A stretch of 64,000 nucleotides of DNA from Pseudarthrobacter enclensis (GCF_001457025.1 NZ_KQ758600.1:62001-126000), one strand, 5' to 3'; shown: positions 10,317 through 20,107, counted from the first letter of the stretch. Translations and numbers: made by a program. Notes: a model not told the origin generated them from the sequence alone.

Positions 10317-11006
10317 TTGTTCCACTGGCGGGCCGGCATCCTTCCCGGGGTGTCGGCCGCTTTCACGGACGGGCGGGCCGGAAACCTCGCCCTGCACGTC
10401 GGAGACGACCCCGCGTCTGTACACCGGCGCAGGGAACAGCTTGAGCATGCCATGGGCATCGGCGCCGGCACGCTGCGGTTCATGAACCAGGTCCACGGAA
10501 CCGACGTCGCACTCATGGCGGCCGGCAGCACCGTGCCGGTGGCCGACGCCATGGTCTCCCGCGGCGTTCCCCTTGCCGTCATGGTGGCCGACTGCATCCC
10601 CGTCATCCTGGCCGGGGAATCCGCAGCGGGACCCGTCCTCGCCGCCGTCCATGCAGGCAGGCCGGGAGTGGCGGGCGGAGTCATCCCGGCAGCCGTTAAG
10701 GACATGGCGGAGTTGGGTGCCACTGGCATCCGGGCCTGGCTGGGCCCGTCGATCTGCGGCAGTTGCTACGAGGTTCCCGGTGCCCTGCAGGACGAGGTGG
10801 CAGCCGCTGTCCCCGCCACCCGCAGCACCACCTCCTGGGGAACCCCGGGACTGGACCTCCCCGCCGGGGCCCGCAGCCAGCTGGAAGAGGCGGGAGTCGC
10901 CGTCGAGTACAGCGGCCCCTGCACCCTGGAGAACTATTCCCTCTTCTCGTACCGCCGCGACCGCAATACCGGCCGCTTCGCGGGCGTGGTGTGGTGCCAT
11001 GACTGA
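10317..11006 (+). CDS. pgeF: Peptidoglycan editing factor PgeF / YfiH-type laccase-domain protein
   Basis: YfiH/PgeF-family proteins are cytoplasmic Zn-dependent enzymes (polyphenol oxidase fold) reported to remove mis-incorporated amino acids from peptidoglycan precursors and to have purine nucleoside activity. This 229-residue protein has MNQVHGTDV, the metal-site Cys in MVADCIPV and the later HAG histidine. The usual HAGWRG reads HAGRPG here. The only suitable start is TTG 10317, 8 nt after ftsZ. It overlaps the next gene by 8 bp. The position after ftsZ matches other actinobacterial dcw clusters. Confidence 0.85.
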   Translation: MFHWRAGILPGVSAAFTDGRAGNLALHVGDDPASVHRRREQLEHAMGIGAGTLRFMNQVHGTDVALMAAGSTVPVADAMVSRGVPLAVMVADCIPVILAGESAAGPVLAAVHAGRPGVAGGVIPAAVKDMAELGATGIRAWLGPSICGSCYEVPGALQDEVAAAVPATRSTTSWGTPGLDLPAGARSQLEEAGVAVEYSGPCTLENYSLFSYRRDRNTGRFAGVVWCHD

Positions 11007-11736
11007 CCCGGCAACCGTTGGCGACGCACGTTTCAGCGAACTCCAGGCGCGCCTGGCCGCAGTACGCGAACGGATCGCCAGAGCCACCGCAGCCGCCGGC
11101 CGCGGAACAGACCTGCCACGGCTGATAGTGGTCACCAAATTCCACCCTGCGGACGACATCCGCCGCCTGGCCGCCCTCGGTGTCACCGACGTCGGCGAGA
11201 ACCGGGACCAGGAAGCTGCAGCCAAAGCCCAGGACCTTGCGGACGCCGGCCTAACCTGGCACTTCGTGGGCCAGCTGCAGACCAAGAAGGCCAAGTCAGT
11301 GGTCCGCTACGCCTCCGCCGTGCATTCCGTTGACCGGCCGCAGCTCGTCGACGCCCTCGCCAAGGCCGTCCTCAACGAACAGGCCGCTTCCGGGCGGGGC
11401 AACCTCGACTGCTTCATCCAGGTTAGCCTCGAGGACGACGCCGGGGCCCACCGCGGAGGAGCGGCTCCCGCCGACGTGCCAGGGCTGGCGGAGCGGATCG
11501 CGGAAGCCGGAGGACTTCGGCTCGCCGGTGTCATGGCGGTGGCGCCACTCGGTGCTGCGCCGGAACCGGCCTTCGAAAAGCTGGCGCGGATCTCGCAGCG
11601 GCTGGTGGCCGACCACCCCTCCGCCACCGCCATGTCCGCCGGAATGAGCCAGGACCTGGAAGCCGCCGTCACATTCGGGGCGACACACCTGCGGATCGGT
11701 TCCGATATTCTCGGATCGCGTCCGGCCGTGCGGTAG
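10999..11736 (+). CDS. PLP homeostasis protein, YggS/PROSC family
   Basis: YggS-family proteins bind pyridoxal phosphate on a single-domain TIM barrel and keep free PLP in balance, without known catalytic activity. The 245-residue product starts at ATG 10999 inside the pgeF end. It shows the PLP lysine segment LIVVTKFHP, GENRDQEAAAK, WHFVGQLQTKKAK and the phosphate-binding end motif LRIGSDILGSR. A longer open frame begins at 10573 inside pgeF but has no YggS similarity. It is a standard member of the ftsZ-sepF neighbourhood. Confidence 0.92.
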   Translation: MTDPATVGDARFSELQARLAAVRERIARATAAAGRGTDLPRLIVVTKFHPADDIRRLAALGVTDVGENRDQEAAAKAQDLADAGLTWHFVGQLQTKKAKSVVRYASAVHSVDRPQLVDALAKAVLNEQAASGRGNLDCFIQVSLEDDAGAHRGGAAPADVPGLAERIAEAGGLRLAGVMAVAPLGAAPEPAFEKLARISQRLVADHPSATAMSAGMSQDLEAAVTFGATHLRIGSDILGSRPAVR

Positions 11737-11827
11737 CGTCGGGACTATTGGAAGTGATGGGCGGGGGACTCCAGTGCTGTCAAATCATTGGGCGGCCCGC
11801 TTTACGGGACACGAATAGGAGTCGACC

Positions 11828-12358
11828 ATGGCCGGCGCTCTGCGCAAGACAATGATCTATCTTGGGCTCGCCGACGGCGATGAGCATTACGAGTCCGAGC
11901 AACTGAACACACGTAAGGATGAGGACGAACCTATGGAAGCAGACCGCGAGGAGCGCCGTGCACCAGCACCCGTCCGCGAGGTCGCCCGCGAAACGTCCTA
12001 CACCCCCGAAGAGGAATACCGCGCCCCTGTGACCCCCATCAAGCGTGCGGCCTCAAGCCGCGAAGAAACCTCCGGCCTTCGCCAGATCACCACCATCCAC
12101 CCCCGCTCATACAACGATGCCAAACTCATCGGCGAGAGCTTCAGGGACGGCATTCCGGTGATCATGAACGTCACGGACATGGGGGAGTCCGACGCAAAGC
12201 GCCTGGTCGACTTCTCGGCCGGCCTGGTGTTCGGCCTCCGCGGAAGCATCGAGCGCGTCACCAACAAGGTATTCCTGCTCTCCCCGTCCTACGTCGAAGT
12301 CCTCGGCGACGACAAGAAGAGCAGTGACAACCAGGCCAGCTTCTTCAACCAGAGCTGA
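11828..12358 (+). CDS. sepF: Cell division protein SepF
   Basis: SepF is the membrane anchor and bundler of FtsZ and replaces FtsA in actinobacteria. The 176-residue protein begins [14 protein letters not shown], an amphipathic membrane-targeting helix, followed by a charged linker (about 25-80). The SepF core starts near [19 protein letters not shown] and continues through [30 protein letters not shown] 11828 is preceded by AATAGGAG. The 91-bp gap after yggS may hold its own promoter, but I see no strong hexamers. Confidence 0.95.
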   Translation: MAGALRKTMIYLGLADGDEHYESEQLNTRKDEDEPMEADREERRAPAPVREVARETSYTPEEEYRAPVTPIKRAASSREETSGLRQITTIHPRSYNDAKLIGESFRDGIPVIMNVTDMGESDAKRLVDFSAGLVFGLRGSIERVTNKVFLLSPSYVEVLGDDKKSSDNQASFFNQS

Positions 12359-12375
12359 CCTCCAAGCAGCGGACG

Positions 12376-12405
12376 GATGCCAGGCAGGGACACCTGTCTG
12401 GCATC
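12376..12405. terminator. Stem-loop between sepF and yggT
   Basis: Arms of 12 nt (12376-12387 and 12394-12405, one G-U pair) flank a 6-nt loop. No T tract follows, so it may be a weak terminator, an attenuator or an mRNA-stabilising hairpin that lowers yggT expression relative to sepF. Confidence 0.5.
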
Positions 12406-12493
12406 TGTGCTGAAATAGACAAGACAGAACGGCGCCACCGCGGCGCGCGCAGTTGAACCGCGCAACCGAACAAGGAGATTTGTGGGATAAGGC

Positions 12494-12781
12494 ATGGGAA
12501 TCGTTTTCGGACTTGTCTACCTCGCACTCCTGCTCTTTTTCGTCGCCCTGATCATCCGCCTGGTCTACGACTGGGTCCAGATGTTCGCCCGGGAGTGGCG
12601 CCCCCGCGGCATCGCCCTGGTAGTGGCCCACGCCGTCTACTCCATCACCGATCCGCCGCTGAAGGTCCTTCGCCGGCTGATCCCGCCGCTGCGCCTTGGC
12701 GGGATCTCCCTTGACCTGGGGTTCCTTATTCTTTTCATCGCCGTCAGCATCGCGATGGGGATAACCAGAAGCTTCGCCTGA
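12494..12781 (+). CDS. YggT family membrane protein
   Basis: This 95-residue protein has two hydrophobic segments (about 1-25 and 70-93) around a central polar loop containing SITDPPLKVLRRLIPPLRLGG, the YggT signature. YggT proteins sit next to sepF or divIVA in many Gram-positive bacteria and are linked to division-site or membrane organisation, but their biochemical role is not defined. ATG 12494 gives the whole domain. The ribosome site is weak (ACAAGGAG lies about 20 nt upstream). Confidence 0.88.
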   Translation: MGIVFGLVYLALLLFFVALIIRLVYDWVQMFAREWRPRGIALVVAHAVYSITDPPLKVLRRLIPPLRLGGISLDLGFLILFIAVSIAMGITRSFA

Positions 12782-12955
12782 CCACCAGAAGTACCCCTGT
12801 GCCACTGGCAGCGCCCGCCGGGAACTGCCACCGTGACACCGGGAAACACGAGTTTGACACCACAGTGTTGAATTAGAGTAAGCAGACCAAATTTAGGTAC
12901 CGTAGTTTTGACGGCCGGAAGGCCTACTGACTAACCAGACCAGTGAGGTGACCAG

Positions 12956-13639
12956 ATGGCTTTGACGCCAGAAGACGTTGTCAACAAGCGCTTTCAGCCG
13001 ACCAAGTTCCGCGAGGGCTACGACCAGGACGAAGTTGACGACTTCCTGGACGAGATCGTCGTCGAACTCCGCCGCCTGAACCAGGAGAACGACGAGCTCC
13101 GCAAGAAGCTCGCCGAAGCCGGGTCCAGCGTTCCCGCCAGCGCCGCTGCCGCGCCCGTGGTGGAAAAGGTCCCCGCGCCCGTCAAGGCTGACAAGGACGA
13201 AGCCCGCGAGAAGGCCGAGGCCGAAGCCAAGGCTGCCGAAGCGAAGAAGAAGGACGTCCAGCCGGCCGCGCCCGCTGCCGCTGCGCCGGCCGCTCAGGCT
13301 TCCGGTTCCACTCCCTCTGCCGAGTCCGCTGCAGGCCTGCTGGCCATGGCCCAGCAGATGCACGACCGCCACGTCGCCGACGGCCAGGCCCAGAAGGACA
13401 AGATCATCGCCGAAGCGCAGATCGAAGCCAGCAGCCTCGTCAACGACGCCCAGGAGAAGTCCCGCAAGATCCTCGGCGCACTGGAACAGCAGCGCTCCGT
13501 GCTGGAACGCAAGGTGGAACAGCTCCGCGGCTTCGAGCGCGACTACCGCTCCCGCCTGAAGGCCTACATCGAAGGCCAGCTCCGCGACCTCGACGCCCGC
13601 GGTTCCGTGGCAACCCCGGAAGTCAGCGAAGCCAACTAG
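12956..13639 (+). CDS. divIVA: DivIVA / Wag31 polar growth protein
   Basis: DivIVA (Wag31) is a coiled-coil scaffold at cell poles and septa that directs apical growth in actinobacteria. The 227-residue protein has the DivIVA N-terminal membrane-binding and coiled-coil domain (MALTPEDVVNKRFQPTKFRE and DDFLDEIVVELRRLNQEN), an Ala/Lys/Pro-rich linker (about 55-115) and a second coiled coil (about 120-215). ATG 12956 follows GTGAGGTGACC. A TTGACA at 12854-12859 with TAGAGT at 12874-12879 could be a promoter, but the 14-bp spacer is short. A strong terminator follows. Confidence 0.95.
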   Translation: MALTPEDVVNKRFQPTKFREGYDQDEVDDFLDEIVVELRRLNQENDELRKKLAEAGSSVPASAAAAPVVEKVPAPVKADKDEAREKAEAEAKAAEAKKKDVQPAAPAAAAPAAQASGSTPSAESAAGLLAMAQQMHDRHVADGQAQKDKIIAEAQIEASSLVNDAQEKSRKILGALEQQRSVLERKVEQLRGFERDYRSRLKAYIEGQLRDLDARGSVATPEVSEAN

Positions 13640-13670
13640 TCCGCTGGCCGGATAGAGTACGTACTTGGAA

Positions 13671-13710
13671 AAGCCGGTGGCCGAGGATCCCTCGGCCGCC
13701 GGCTTCTTCG
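13671..13710 (+). terminator. Intrinsic terminator after divIVA
   Basis: A 16-nt stem (13671-13686 with 13690-13705, one G-T pair) has a 3-nt ATC loop and a pyrimidine-rich tail (CTTCTTCG). It separates the division gene block from lspA. Confidence 0.8.
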
Positions 13711-13741
13711 CATTGACCCCGGTTTTACGAACGAAAGCACC

Positions 13742-14314
13742 ATGACTGACGAACTTGCCGCCGGCGCCGCGCGCCCTGTCCCGCCGTCACCCCGACCCCG
13801 CCGCGCCGTGCTGCTGTCCTGGTTCGCCGGATTCGCAGTCTTTGCCTACGTCTTCGACCAACTGACCAAACTCTGGGTGACGTCGAACATGGTGGAGGGC
13901 GAACGCATCCCCGTGCTGCCGCCTGTCCTGCACTGGTACTTCATCCGGAACTCGGGAGCCGCCTTTTCCATCGGGGAGAACGTCACCTGGGTGTTCTCCA
14001 TCATCATGGCCGCCGTCGCCGTCGCCATCCTCTTCCAGGTCCGCAAGCTGGGCTCCGTCTGGTGGGCCCTTGCACTCGGGCTGCTGCTCGGCGGTGCGCT
14101 GGGCAACCTGACGGACCGGCTCTTCCGTGAACCCTCCTTCGGCATGGGCCACGTGGTGGATTTCATCCAGCTCCCCAACTTTGCCATCTTCAACATCGCC
14201 GATTCCGCCGTGGTCTCCGCCGTGGCCATCATCTGCATCCTGACCCTGCGGGGCATCTCCCTGGACGGCACCCGGGTGCACAACGCACGGAAGGACGACG
14301 CCGGAGATGCCTGA
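13742..14314 (+). CDS. lspA: Prolipoprotein signal peptidase LspA
   Basis: LspA (signal peptidase II) removes the signal peptide from diacylated prolipoproteins in the membrane. The 190-residue protein has four membrane segments. The two catalytic aspartates are visible as D125 in GNLTDR and D154 in NIADSAV, and the [10 protein letters not shown] segment (about 70-79) is also typical. The N-terminus has a polar extension of about 20 residues. The gene end overlaps the next start by 8 bp, the common lspA-rluD pairing. Confidence 0.96.
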   Translation: MTDELAAGAARPVPPSPRPRRAVLLSWFAGFAVFAYVFDQLTKLWVTSNMVEGERIPVLPPVLHWYFIRNSGAAFSIGENVTWVFSIIMAAVAVAILFQVRKLGSVWWALALGLLLGGALGNLTDRLFREPSFGMGHVVDFIQLPNFAIFNIADSAVVSAVAIICILTLRGISLDGTRVHNARKDDAGDA

Positions 14315-15233
14315 GCGGATAGAGGTCGCCGAAGAATTCGCCGGCACCCGCGCGGACGCCGGACTTGCCGGGATCCTCGGAATCTCGCGCTCCGCAGCCG
14401 CGGCCCTCATCGCGGAAGGGCATGTGCTGAGCCGTGGCAAACCGTTGGGGAAGTCGGCAAAGCTGGCCGCCGGCGACGTCCTGGAAGTCAGCATCCCGGA
14501 GCGGCGTGATCCGCTGGAAGTGGTGGAGGAAGAAGTGGAAGGCCTGAAGATCCTGCTCGACGACGACGACTTCGTGGTGGTCGACAAACCCGTGGGCGTC
14601 GCCGCCCACCCCTCGCCCGGCTGGGTCGGCCCCACCGTCGTCGGGGGACTGGCGGGCGCGGGATACCGCATATCCACCTCCGGCGCTCCGGAACGTGCCG
14701 GCATCGTCCACCGGCTCGACGTCGGAACTTCCGGCGTCATGGTCGTGGCCAAGACCGAACGGGCGTACACCGCACTCAAGCGGGCCTTTAAGGACCGCAC
14801 CGTGGACAAGGTGTACCACGCCGTGGTGCAGGGGCTTCCCGATCCGCTGGAGGGCACCATCGACGCGCCCATCGGCCGCCACCCCGGACACGACTGGCGG
14901 TTCGCCGTCACTGAGGAGGGGCGCCCGTCGGTCACCCACTACGAGGTGCTGGAAGCGTTCGGCAAGGCCACGCTGGTGGAAGTCCATCTGGAGACCGGCA
15001 GGACCCACCAGATCCGGGTCCACTTCTCCGCCCTCCGGCACCCCTGCGCCGGTGACCTGACGTACGGTGCGGACCCCCGCCTCGCGGCCACCCTGGGACT
15101 GACCCGTCAGTGGCTCCACGCCCGGGAACTAGGCTTCGACCATCCCGTCACGGGGGAGCGGGTGCGGGTGACCAGCGACTACCCTCAGGACCTTGCCTAC
15201 GCACTGGAGGTGCTCGGCTCAGGACGTGCCTGA
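14307..15233 (+). CDS. RluA-family 23S rRNA pseudouridine synthase (RluD-like)
   Basis: RluA/RluD-type enzymes isomerise uridines in rRNA. The 308-residue protein has an N-terminal S4 RNA-binding domain (about 10-70) and the catalytic domain with [16 protein letters not shown], where the Asp after HRL is the nucleophile. [16 protein letters not shown] and the PVTGERVRV ending also fit. ATG 14307 overlaps lspA. RluD is the closest family call, but the exact rRNA target cannot be read from sequence. Confidence 0.9.
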   Translation: MPERIEVAEEFAGTRADAGLAGILGISRSAAAALIAEGHVLSRGKPLGKSAKLAAGDVLEVSIPERRDPLEVVEEEVEGLKILLDDDDFVVVDKPVGVAAHPSPGWVGPTVVGGLAGAGYRISTSGAPERAGIVHRLDVGTSGVMVVAKTERAYTALKRAFKDRTVDKVYHAVVQGLPDPLEGTIDAPIGRHPGHDWRFAVTEEGRPSVTHYEVLEAFGKATLVEVHLETGRTHQIRVHFSALRHPCAGDLTYGADPRLAATLGLTRQWLHARELGFDHPVTGERVRVTSDYPQDLAYALEVLGSGRA

Positions 15234-15271
15234 GCCGGGTGGGTTGACCGGCAAGCCGGGAACCCAGCGAT

Positions 15272-15277
15272 TAGAAT
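15272..15277 (+). promoter_or_regulatory. -10 element for leaderless dnaE
   Basis: TAGAAT ends 7 nt before the GTG start of dnaE, so transcription would begin at or next to the start codon. There is no ribosome-binding sequence between them. TTGACC at 15244-15249 is too far (22 nt) to be a classical -35. Confidence 0.5.
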
Positions 15278-15283
15278 AGTGCG

Positions 15284-18200
15284 GTGACTTCCAGCAATGA
15301 TTCGTTTGTCCACCTGCACACCCACACCGAATATTCCATGCTGGATGGAGCTGCCCGCCTGGGGGAGCTGTTCGACGAGACCGAGCGCCTTGGCATGCCG
15401 GCGCTGGCCACCACTGACCACGGCTACCTCTTCGGGGCCTTCGACTTTTGGCAGAAGGCCAAGGCCAAGGGCATCAAGCCCATCATCGGCGTCGAAGCCT
15501 ACGTAACGCCCGGGACCGCCCGCGGCGACAAGGAACGCGTGCGCTGGGGCGAGGAATCCCAGCGCAAGGACGACGTCTCCGGCGGCGGCTCGTACACCCA
15601 CATGACGCTGCTCAGCTACAACAACGTGGGCATGCGCAACCTGTTCCGCGCCTCCTCCATCGCGTCCCTGGACTCGGTGTTCGGCAAGTGGCCGCGCCTG
15701 GACCGTGAACTGCTGAACACCTACTCCGAAGGCCTCATTGCCACCACCGGCTGTCCTTCCGGCGAGGTCCAGACGCGGCTGCGGCTGGGACAGTACCGCG
15801 AGGCCCTCGAAGCCGCGGCAGAGTTCCGTGACATCTTCGGGGCCGAGAACTACTTCTGCGAACTCATGGACCACGGCCTGGACATCGAACGGAGGGTCAC
15901 CGGCGACCTTCTCCGGCTGGCCAAGGACCTCAACCTGCCGCTGGTGGCCACCAACGACCTCCACTACACCCACGAACACGACGCCAAGGCGCACGAGGCC
16001 CTGCTGGCCATCCAGTCCGGCTCCACGCTCCTGGAACCCACCTACGACAACGGCGGGTCCCGGTTCGCGTTCTCCGGCAGCGGCTACTACCTGAAATCGC
16101 CCCGCGAAATGCGGGAGCTTTTCCGTGACCACCCGGACGCCTGCGACAACACCCTGCTGATCGCCGAGCGCTGCGAGGTGTCCTTCAACACCGACGCCAA
16201 CTTCATGCCGCGGTTCCCCTGCCCGCCCGGGGAGGACGAAACCTCCTGGCTGGTCAAGGAAGTGGACAAGGGCCTGCAGTACCGGTACCCCAACGGCGTT
16301 CCGGACGAGGTCCGCAAGCAGGCCGACTACGAACTCGGCGTCATCACGTCCATGGGCTTCCCCGGCTACTTCCTGGTGGTGGCCGACTTCATCAACTGGG
16401 CCAAGAACAACGGCATCCGCGTGGGTCCCGGCCGTGGCTCCGGTGCAGGCTCCATGGTGGCGTACGCCATGCGCATCACCGACCTCGATCCCCTCCGCCA
16501 CGGGCTGATCTTCGAACGGTTCCTCAACCCGGACCGTGTTTCCATGCCCGACTTCGACGTCGACTTCGATGATCGGCGCCGCTCCGAGGTCATCGACTAT
16601 GTGACGCGCAAATACGGTGACGAGCGCGTGGCCATGATCGTCACCTACGGCACCATCAAGACCAAGCAGGCGCTCAAGGACTCCTCCCGCGTGCTGGGCT
16701 ACCCCTTCAGCATGGGCGAACAGCTGACCAAGGCGCTGCCGCCCGCGGTGATGGCCAAGGACATTCCCCTCGCCGACATCCAGAATCCGGACGCCAAGCG
16801 GTACAGCGAGGCAGGCGACTTCCGGCAGCTGATCGCCACCGACCCGGAGGCGGCAAAGGTCTTCGAGACCGCGCTGGGCATCGAGGGCCTGAAGCGCCAG
16901 TGGGGAGTGCACGCCGCCGGCGTGATCATGTCCTCGGACCCGATCATCGACGTCATCCCCATCATGCGCCGTTTCCAGGACGGCCAGGTGATCACCCAGT
17001 TCGACTACCCGACGTCCGAGGGCCTGGGCCTGATCAAGATGGACTTCCTGGGCCTGCGGAACCTGACGATCATTTCCGATGCGCTTGAGAACATCAAGAT
17101 GAACCGCGGCATCGACCTGGACCTGGAGAACCTCGAACTCGACGACGCCGCGTCCTACGAATTGCTGGCCCGCGGTGACACCCTGGGCGTGTTCCAGCTC
17201 GACGGCGGACCCATGCGGTCCCTGCTCAAGCTCATGAAGCCTGACAACTTCGAAGACATCTCGGCTGTGCTCGCGCTTTACCGGCCGGGTCCCATGGGCG
17301 CCAACGCCCACACCGACTACGCCCTGCGCAAAAACGGCATCCAGGAAGTCATCCCCATCCACCCGGAACTTGAGGAGCCCCTCAGGGAGATCCTCGGCGG
17401 CACCTTCGGCCTGATCGTGTACCAGGAGCAGGTCATGGCCGTGGCGCAGAAGCTGGCCGGCTACTCGCTTGGCCAGGCAGATATCCTCCGCCGCGCCATG
17501 GGCAAGAAGAAGAAGTCCGAACTGGACAAGCAGTTCGCCGGCTTCTCCCAGGGCATGCAGGACAACGGCTATTCGATGGAAGCCGTGAAGACCCTCTGGG
17601 ACATTCTGCTCCCGTTCTCCGACTACGCCTTCAATAAGGCCCACTCGGCAGCGTACGGGGTGATCTCCTACTGGACGGCATACCTTAAGGCGCACTACGC
17701 CCCGGAGTACATGGCCGCGCTGCTTACGTCCGTGGGCGACGACAAGGACAAGTCCGCGATCTACCTGAACGAATGCCGCCGCATGGGCATCACCGTGCTC
17801 CCGCCGGACGTCAACGAATCCGCGTTGAACTTCACCCCGGTGGGCAATGACATCCGCTTCGGCATGGGGGCCATCCGCAACGTCGGCGTCAACGCCGTGG
17901 AAGCCATGGTGGCGGCCCGCGAAAGCGAAGGTGCCTTCACCTCGTTCAAGGACTACCTGATGAAGGTCCCCGCGGTGGTCTGCAACAAACGGACCATCGA
18001 ATCCCTTATCAAGTCAGGGGCCTTCGATTCGCTCGGCCACCACCGCCGCGCCTTGGCGATGATCCATGAAGAGGCCATCGATTCCGTCATCACCCTCAAG
18101 CGCAATGAGGCGATCGGCCAGTTCGACCTCTTCGCCGGGTTTGAGGAGGCGGAGTCCGAGGCCTCCCTGAGCATCGAGATCCCGGACCTGCCCGAATGGG

Positions 18201-18841
18201 AAAAGAAAGACAAACTGTCCTTCGAACGCGACATGCTGGGCCTCTACGTCTCCGACCACCCGCTCCAGGGCCTGGAAGGGCTGCTGAGCCAGCACGCGGA
18301 GATGAGCATCACCACCATCCTGGGCGAGGACGGCCCGCAGGACGGTGCCATCATCACCATCGCCGGCATGATCACGTCTCTGAGCCGGCGCATCGCCAAA
18401 GCGAGCGGCAACGCCTATGCCCGCGCCGAGGTGGAGGACCTGGGCGGTTCCATCGAGGTGATGTTCTTCGGCCAGGTTTACGGACCCATCGCCTCCGTGC
18501 TGGCCGAGGACCTGATCGTGGTGGTCAAAGGCCGGCTGCAGAAGCGTGATGACGGCGCCATCACCCTGAACTGCATGGAACTGTCCGTCCCGGACCTCAG
18601 CGAGGGCCTGAACGGGCCGCTGGTCATCACCATGCCCACTCACAAGGCCACCGAGGCAGTGGTCACCGAGCTGGGCGACGTGCTGCGCACGCACCGGGGC
18701 AACTCCGAAGTCCGGCTGCACCTGCAGGGCGACACCCGCACGGAAATCATGGGCCTGCCCGTCCACCTGCGGGTGAACCCCAGCCCGTCGCTGTTCGGCG
18801 ACCTCAAGGTCCTGCTGGGCCCGGCCTGCCTGGACGCCTGA
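15284..18841 (+). CDS. dnaE: DNA polymerase III alpha subunit DnaE
   Basis: DnaE is the replicative polymerase catalytic subunit (C-family). The 1185-residue protein has an N-terminal PHP domain (FVHLHTHTEYSMLDGA, about 7-22), the palm motif PDFDVDFDD with catalytic aspartates near 423, 425 and 427, the thumb and fingers, a tandem helix-hairpin-helix region, and a C-terminal OB domain (about 1010-1110). GTG 15284 is preceded by a TAGAAT hexamer rather than a ribosome site, so the mRNA is probably leaderless. Length and motifs match the high-fidelity DnaE1 type, not DnaE2/ImuC. Confidence 0.97.
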   Translation: MTSSNDSFVHLHTHTEYSMLDGAARLGELFDETERLGMPALATTDHGYLFGAFDFWQKAKAKGIKPIIGVEAYVTPGTARGDKERVRWGEESQRKDDVSGGGSYTHMTLLSYNNVGMRNLFRASSIASLDSVFGKWPRLDRELLNTYSEGLIATTGCPSGEVQTRLRLGQYREALEAAAEFRDIFGAENYFCELMDHGLDIERRVTGDLLRLAKDLNLPLVATNDLHYTHEHDAKAHEALLAIQSGSTLLEPTYDNGGSRFAFSGSGYYLKSPREMRELFRDHPDACDNTLLIAERCEVSFNTDANFMPRFPCPPGEDETSWLVKEVDKGLQYRYPNGVPDEVRKQADYELGVITSMGFPGYFLVVADFINWAKNNGIRVGPGRGSGAGSMVAYAMRITDLDPLRHGLIFERFLNPDRVSMPDFDVDFDDRRRSEVIDYVTRKYGDERVAMIVTYGTIKTKQALKDSSRVLGYPFSMGEQLTKALPPAVMAKDIPLADIQNPDAKRYSEAGDFRQLIATDPEAAKVFETALGIEGLKRQWGVHAAGVIMSSDPIIDVIPIMRRFQDGQVITQFDYPTSEGLGLIKMDFLGLRNLTIISDALENIKMNRGIDLDLENLELDDAASYELLARGDTLGVFQLDGGPMRSLLKLMKPDNFEDISAVLALYRPGPMGANAHTDYALRKNGIQEVIPIHPELEEPLREILGGTFGLIVYQEQVMAVAQKLAGYSLGQADILRRAMGKKKKSELDKQFAGFSQGMQDNGYSMEAVKTLWDILLPFSDYAFNKAHSAAYGVISYWTAYLKAHYAPEYMAALLTSVGDDKDKSAIYLNECRRMGITVLPPDVNESALNFTPVGNDIRFGMGAIRNVGVNAVEAMVAARESEGAFTSFKDYLMKVPAVVCNKRTIESLIKSGAFDSLGHHRRALAMIHEEAIDSVITLKRNEAIGQFDLFAGFEEAESEASLSIEIPDLPEWEKKDKLSFERDMLGLYVSDHPLQGLEGLLSQHAEMSITTILGEDGPQDGAIITIAGMITSLSRRIAKASGNAYARAEVEDLGGSIEVMFFGQVYGPIASVLAEDLIVVVKGRLQKRDDGAITLNCMELSVPDLSEGLNGPLVITMPTHKATEAVVTELGDVLRTHRGNSEVRLHLQGDTRTEIMGLPVHLRVNPSPSLFGDLKVLLGPACLDA

Positions 18842-18855
18842 ACCAAACACCTCGC

Positions 18856-18905
18856 AAAGACGCGGACGACGGCGGGAAGCACCTCCCGCCGTCGTCCGCG
18901 TCTTT
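18856..18905. terminator. Bidirectional terminator, dnaE / flavin reductase
   Basis: A perfect 22-nt stem (18856-18877 with 18884-18905) with a 6-nt AGCACC loop begins with AAA and ends with TTT, and it lies between convergent genes. Confidence 0.9.
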
Positions 18906-18929
18906 CATGCCGGGCTGGTTGCGCCGGGG

Positions 18930-19430
18930 TCAGATTTCGTAGTCAAGCGGCATCGGCTGCCCGTAGGCGCCGCCGTGGTAGAGCAGGGGCGAGCCATCGC
19001 CGCCTACCTGGCCGTCGACCACCTGGACCACCACGACCGCGTTGTTCTCGAACGACAGGCGCATCTGCACCTCGCCGATCAGCCATCCGGCAACGTCCTT
19101 GAGCACGGGCACCCCGTGCGGGCCGGTTTCCCAGTGATCGCCCTCGAACCTGTTCCCGGCGCCAGAGAAACGGGCGGCCAACTGCTGGTTTTCCAGGCCC
19201 AGCATGTGCACCCCGAGGTAGGTGGTATTGGCCACCGCGGGCCATGACCGGGAACTGCGGGCCATGTTGAAGGTGAAGCGCGGCGGCCGTGCGGAGAGCG
19301 ATGCCACGACGGTGGCCGTGAAGCCGTACGGCTCGTCCTGGTAGTTCACCGTGATGATGGCCACTCCGGCAGCATGGCGCCGGAACATCTCCTTGAACGT
19401 CCGTTCGAACGGCGCGTTGTCTTCGGTCAC
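18930..19430 (-). CDS. Flavin reductase-like FMN-binding protein
   Basis: The 166-residue product has the fold motifs of the flavin reductase-like family (split-barrel, FMN-binding): the N-terminal RHAAGVAIITV, PYGFTATVVASLSARPP, the RSSRSWPAV loop and the C-terminal GQVGGDGSPLLYHGGAYG. Such proteins supply reduced FMN or FAD to two-component monooxygenases. No monooxygenase is adjacent, so the partner is unknown. It starts at GTG (19430) behind CAGGAG and stands alone between a terminator and a divergent gene. Confidence 0.87.
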   Translation of the reverse strand: MTEDNAPFERTFKEMFRRHAAGVAIITVNYQDEPYGFTATVVASLSARPPRFTFNMARSSRSWPAVANTTYLGVHMLGLENQQLAARFSGAGNRFEGDHWETGPHGVPVLKDVAGWLIGEVQMRLSFENNAVVVVQVVDGQVGGDGSPLLYHGGAYGQPMPLDYEI

Positions 19431-19561
19431 CCGGAACTCCTGAAACTGGACGGATTACTGCTTTCCCCTAAGCCTATTGTCCGCCCGCGCCGGCAAGGCA
19501 ACAGCGGCAGGGGCCCGCAGCCCGCGGTGTGTCCGCAGGAACAACTGTTAAGGTTTGTGGC

Positions 19562-20107
19562 ATGACGATTCTCTCCCGCCGGGACCTGCCGCGCCTGCCG
19601 TGGCTCCTCTTCGCCGTCCCCGCGGCCGCCGGAATCCCGGCCGGAATCCTGTGGTGGGTCCTGGCGCCGGGCGGGCTGAACCTCATCACGCGCGACCCGG
19701 CACTTGCCACCGGCTCCAACCCGTCGGTGTGGCTGCCGCGGGACCTGACCCTGGCGGGCCTGATGATCCTTGCGGGATGCCTCCTCGCCGTCTTCGTGGC
19801 GGACCGGCGCCGGGCCAGGCCGGAAGCGTCGGTTGTCCTGGCGCTGGCCGGCGCGCTGGCGGGCAGCCTTCTGGCCTGGCAGGCGGGCATGCTCGCCGCC
19901 AGGCTGTGGGGCGCCCCGGTGGACGCCTCGATGAACGCCAGCATCGCGTTCTCGCTGCGCGCCCTGCCGGTCCTGCTGGTCTGGCCGGCAGCCACCGCCA
20001 TTTCGGTGTTCGTGCTGGAGCTGCTGGACCAGCTGGGCCGCAAACCGGACGTGGCCGGGCATCCCGCGGCGGACCCGGCTTCCGGCAGAGGCCGCAACGC
20101 CCCGTAA
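19562..20107 (+). CDS. Predicted membrane protein, four hydrophobic segments
   Basis: I do not recognise this family with confidence; it somewhat resembles actinobacterial DUF2567-type proteins. The 181-residue product has about four hydrophobic segments (about 13-35, 60-80, 88-110 and 130-155) and a polar Pro/Gly/Arg-rich tail. ATG 19562 is preferred to an upstream ATG at 19529, which gives a less typical N-terminus. A TAAGGT hexamer at 19549-19554 would make the transcript nearly leaderless. It ends 9 nt before hisD. Confidence 0.7.
   Translation: MTILSRRDLPRLPWLLFAVPAAAGIPAGILWWVLAPGGLNLITRDPALATGSNPSVWLPRDLTLAGLMILAGCLLAVFVADRRRARPEASVVLALAGALAGSLLAWQAGMLAARLWGAPVDASMNASIAFSLRALPVLLVWPAATAISVFVLELLDQLGRKPDVAGHPAADPASGRGRNAP

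Noticed and set aside
10573..10998. Upstream extension of the yggS frame into pgeF
   Set aside because: The extra residues are Arg/Pro/Ser-rich out-of-frame sequence, and ATG 10999 gives the normal YggS N-terminus.
15197..17695. Long open frame antisense to dnaE (832 codons)
   Set aside because: Antisense frames stay open because of GC3 bias. The product is rich in Val, Gly and Gln, has no motif, and dnaE on the other strand is certain.
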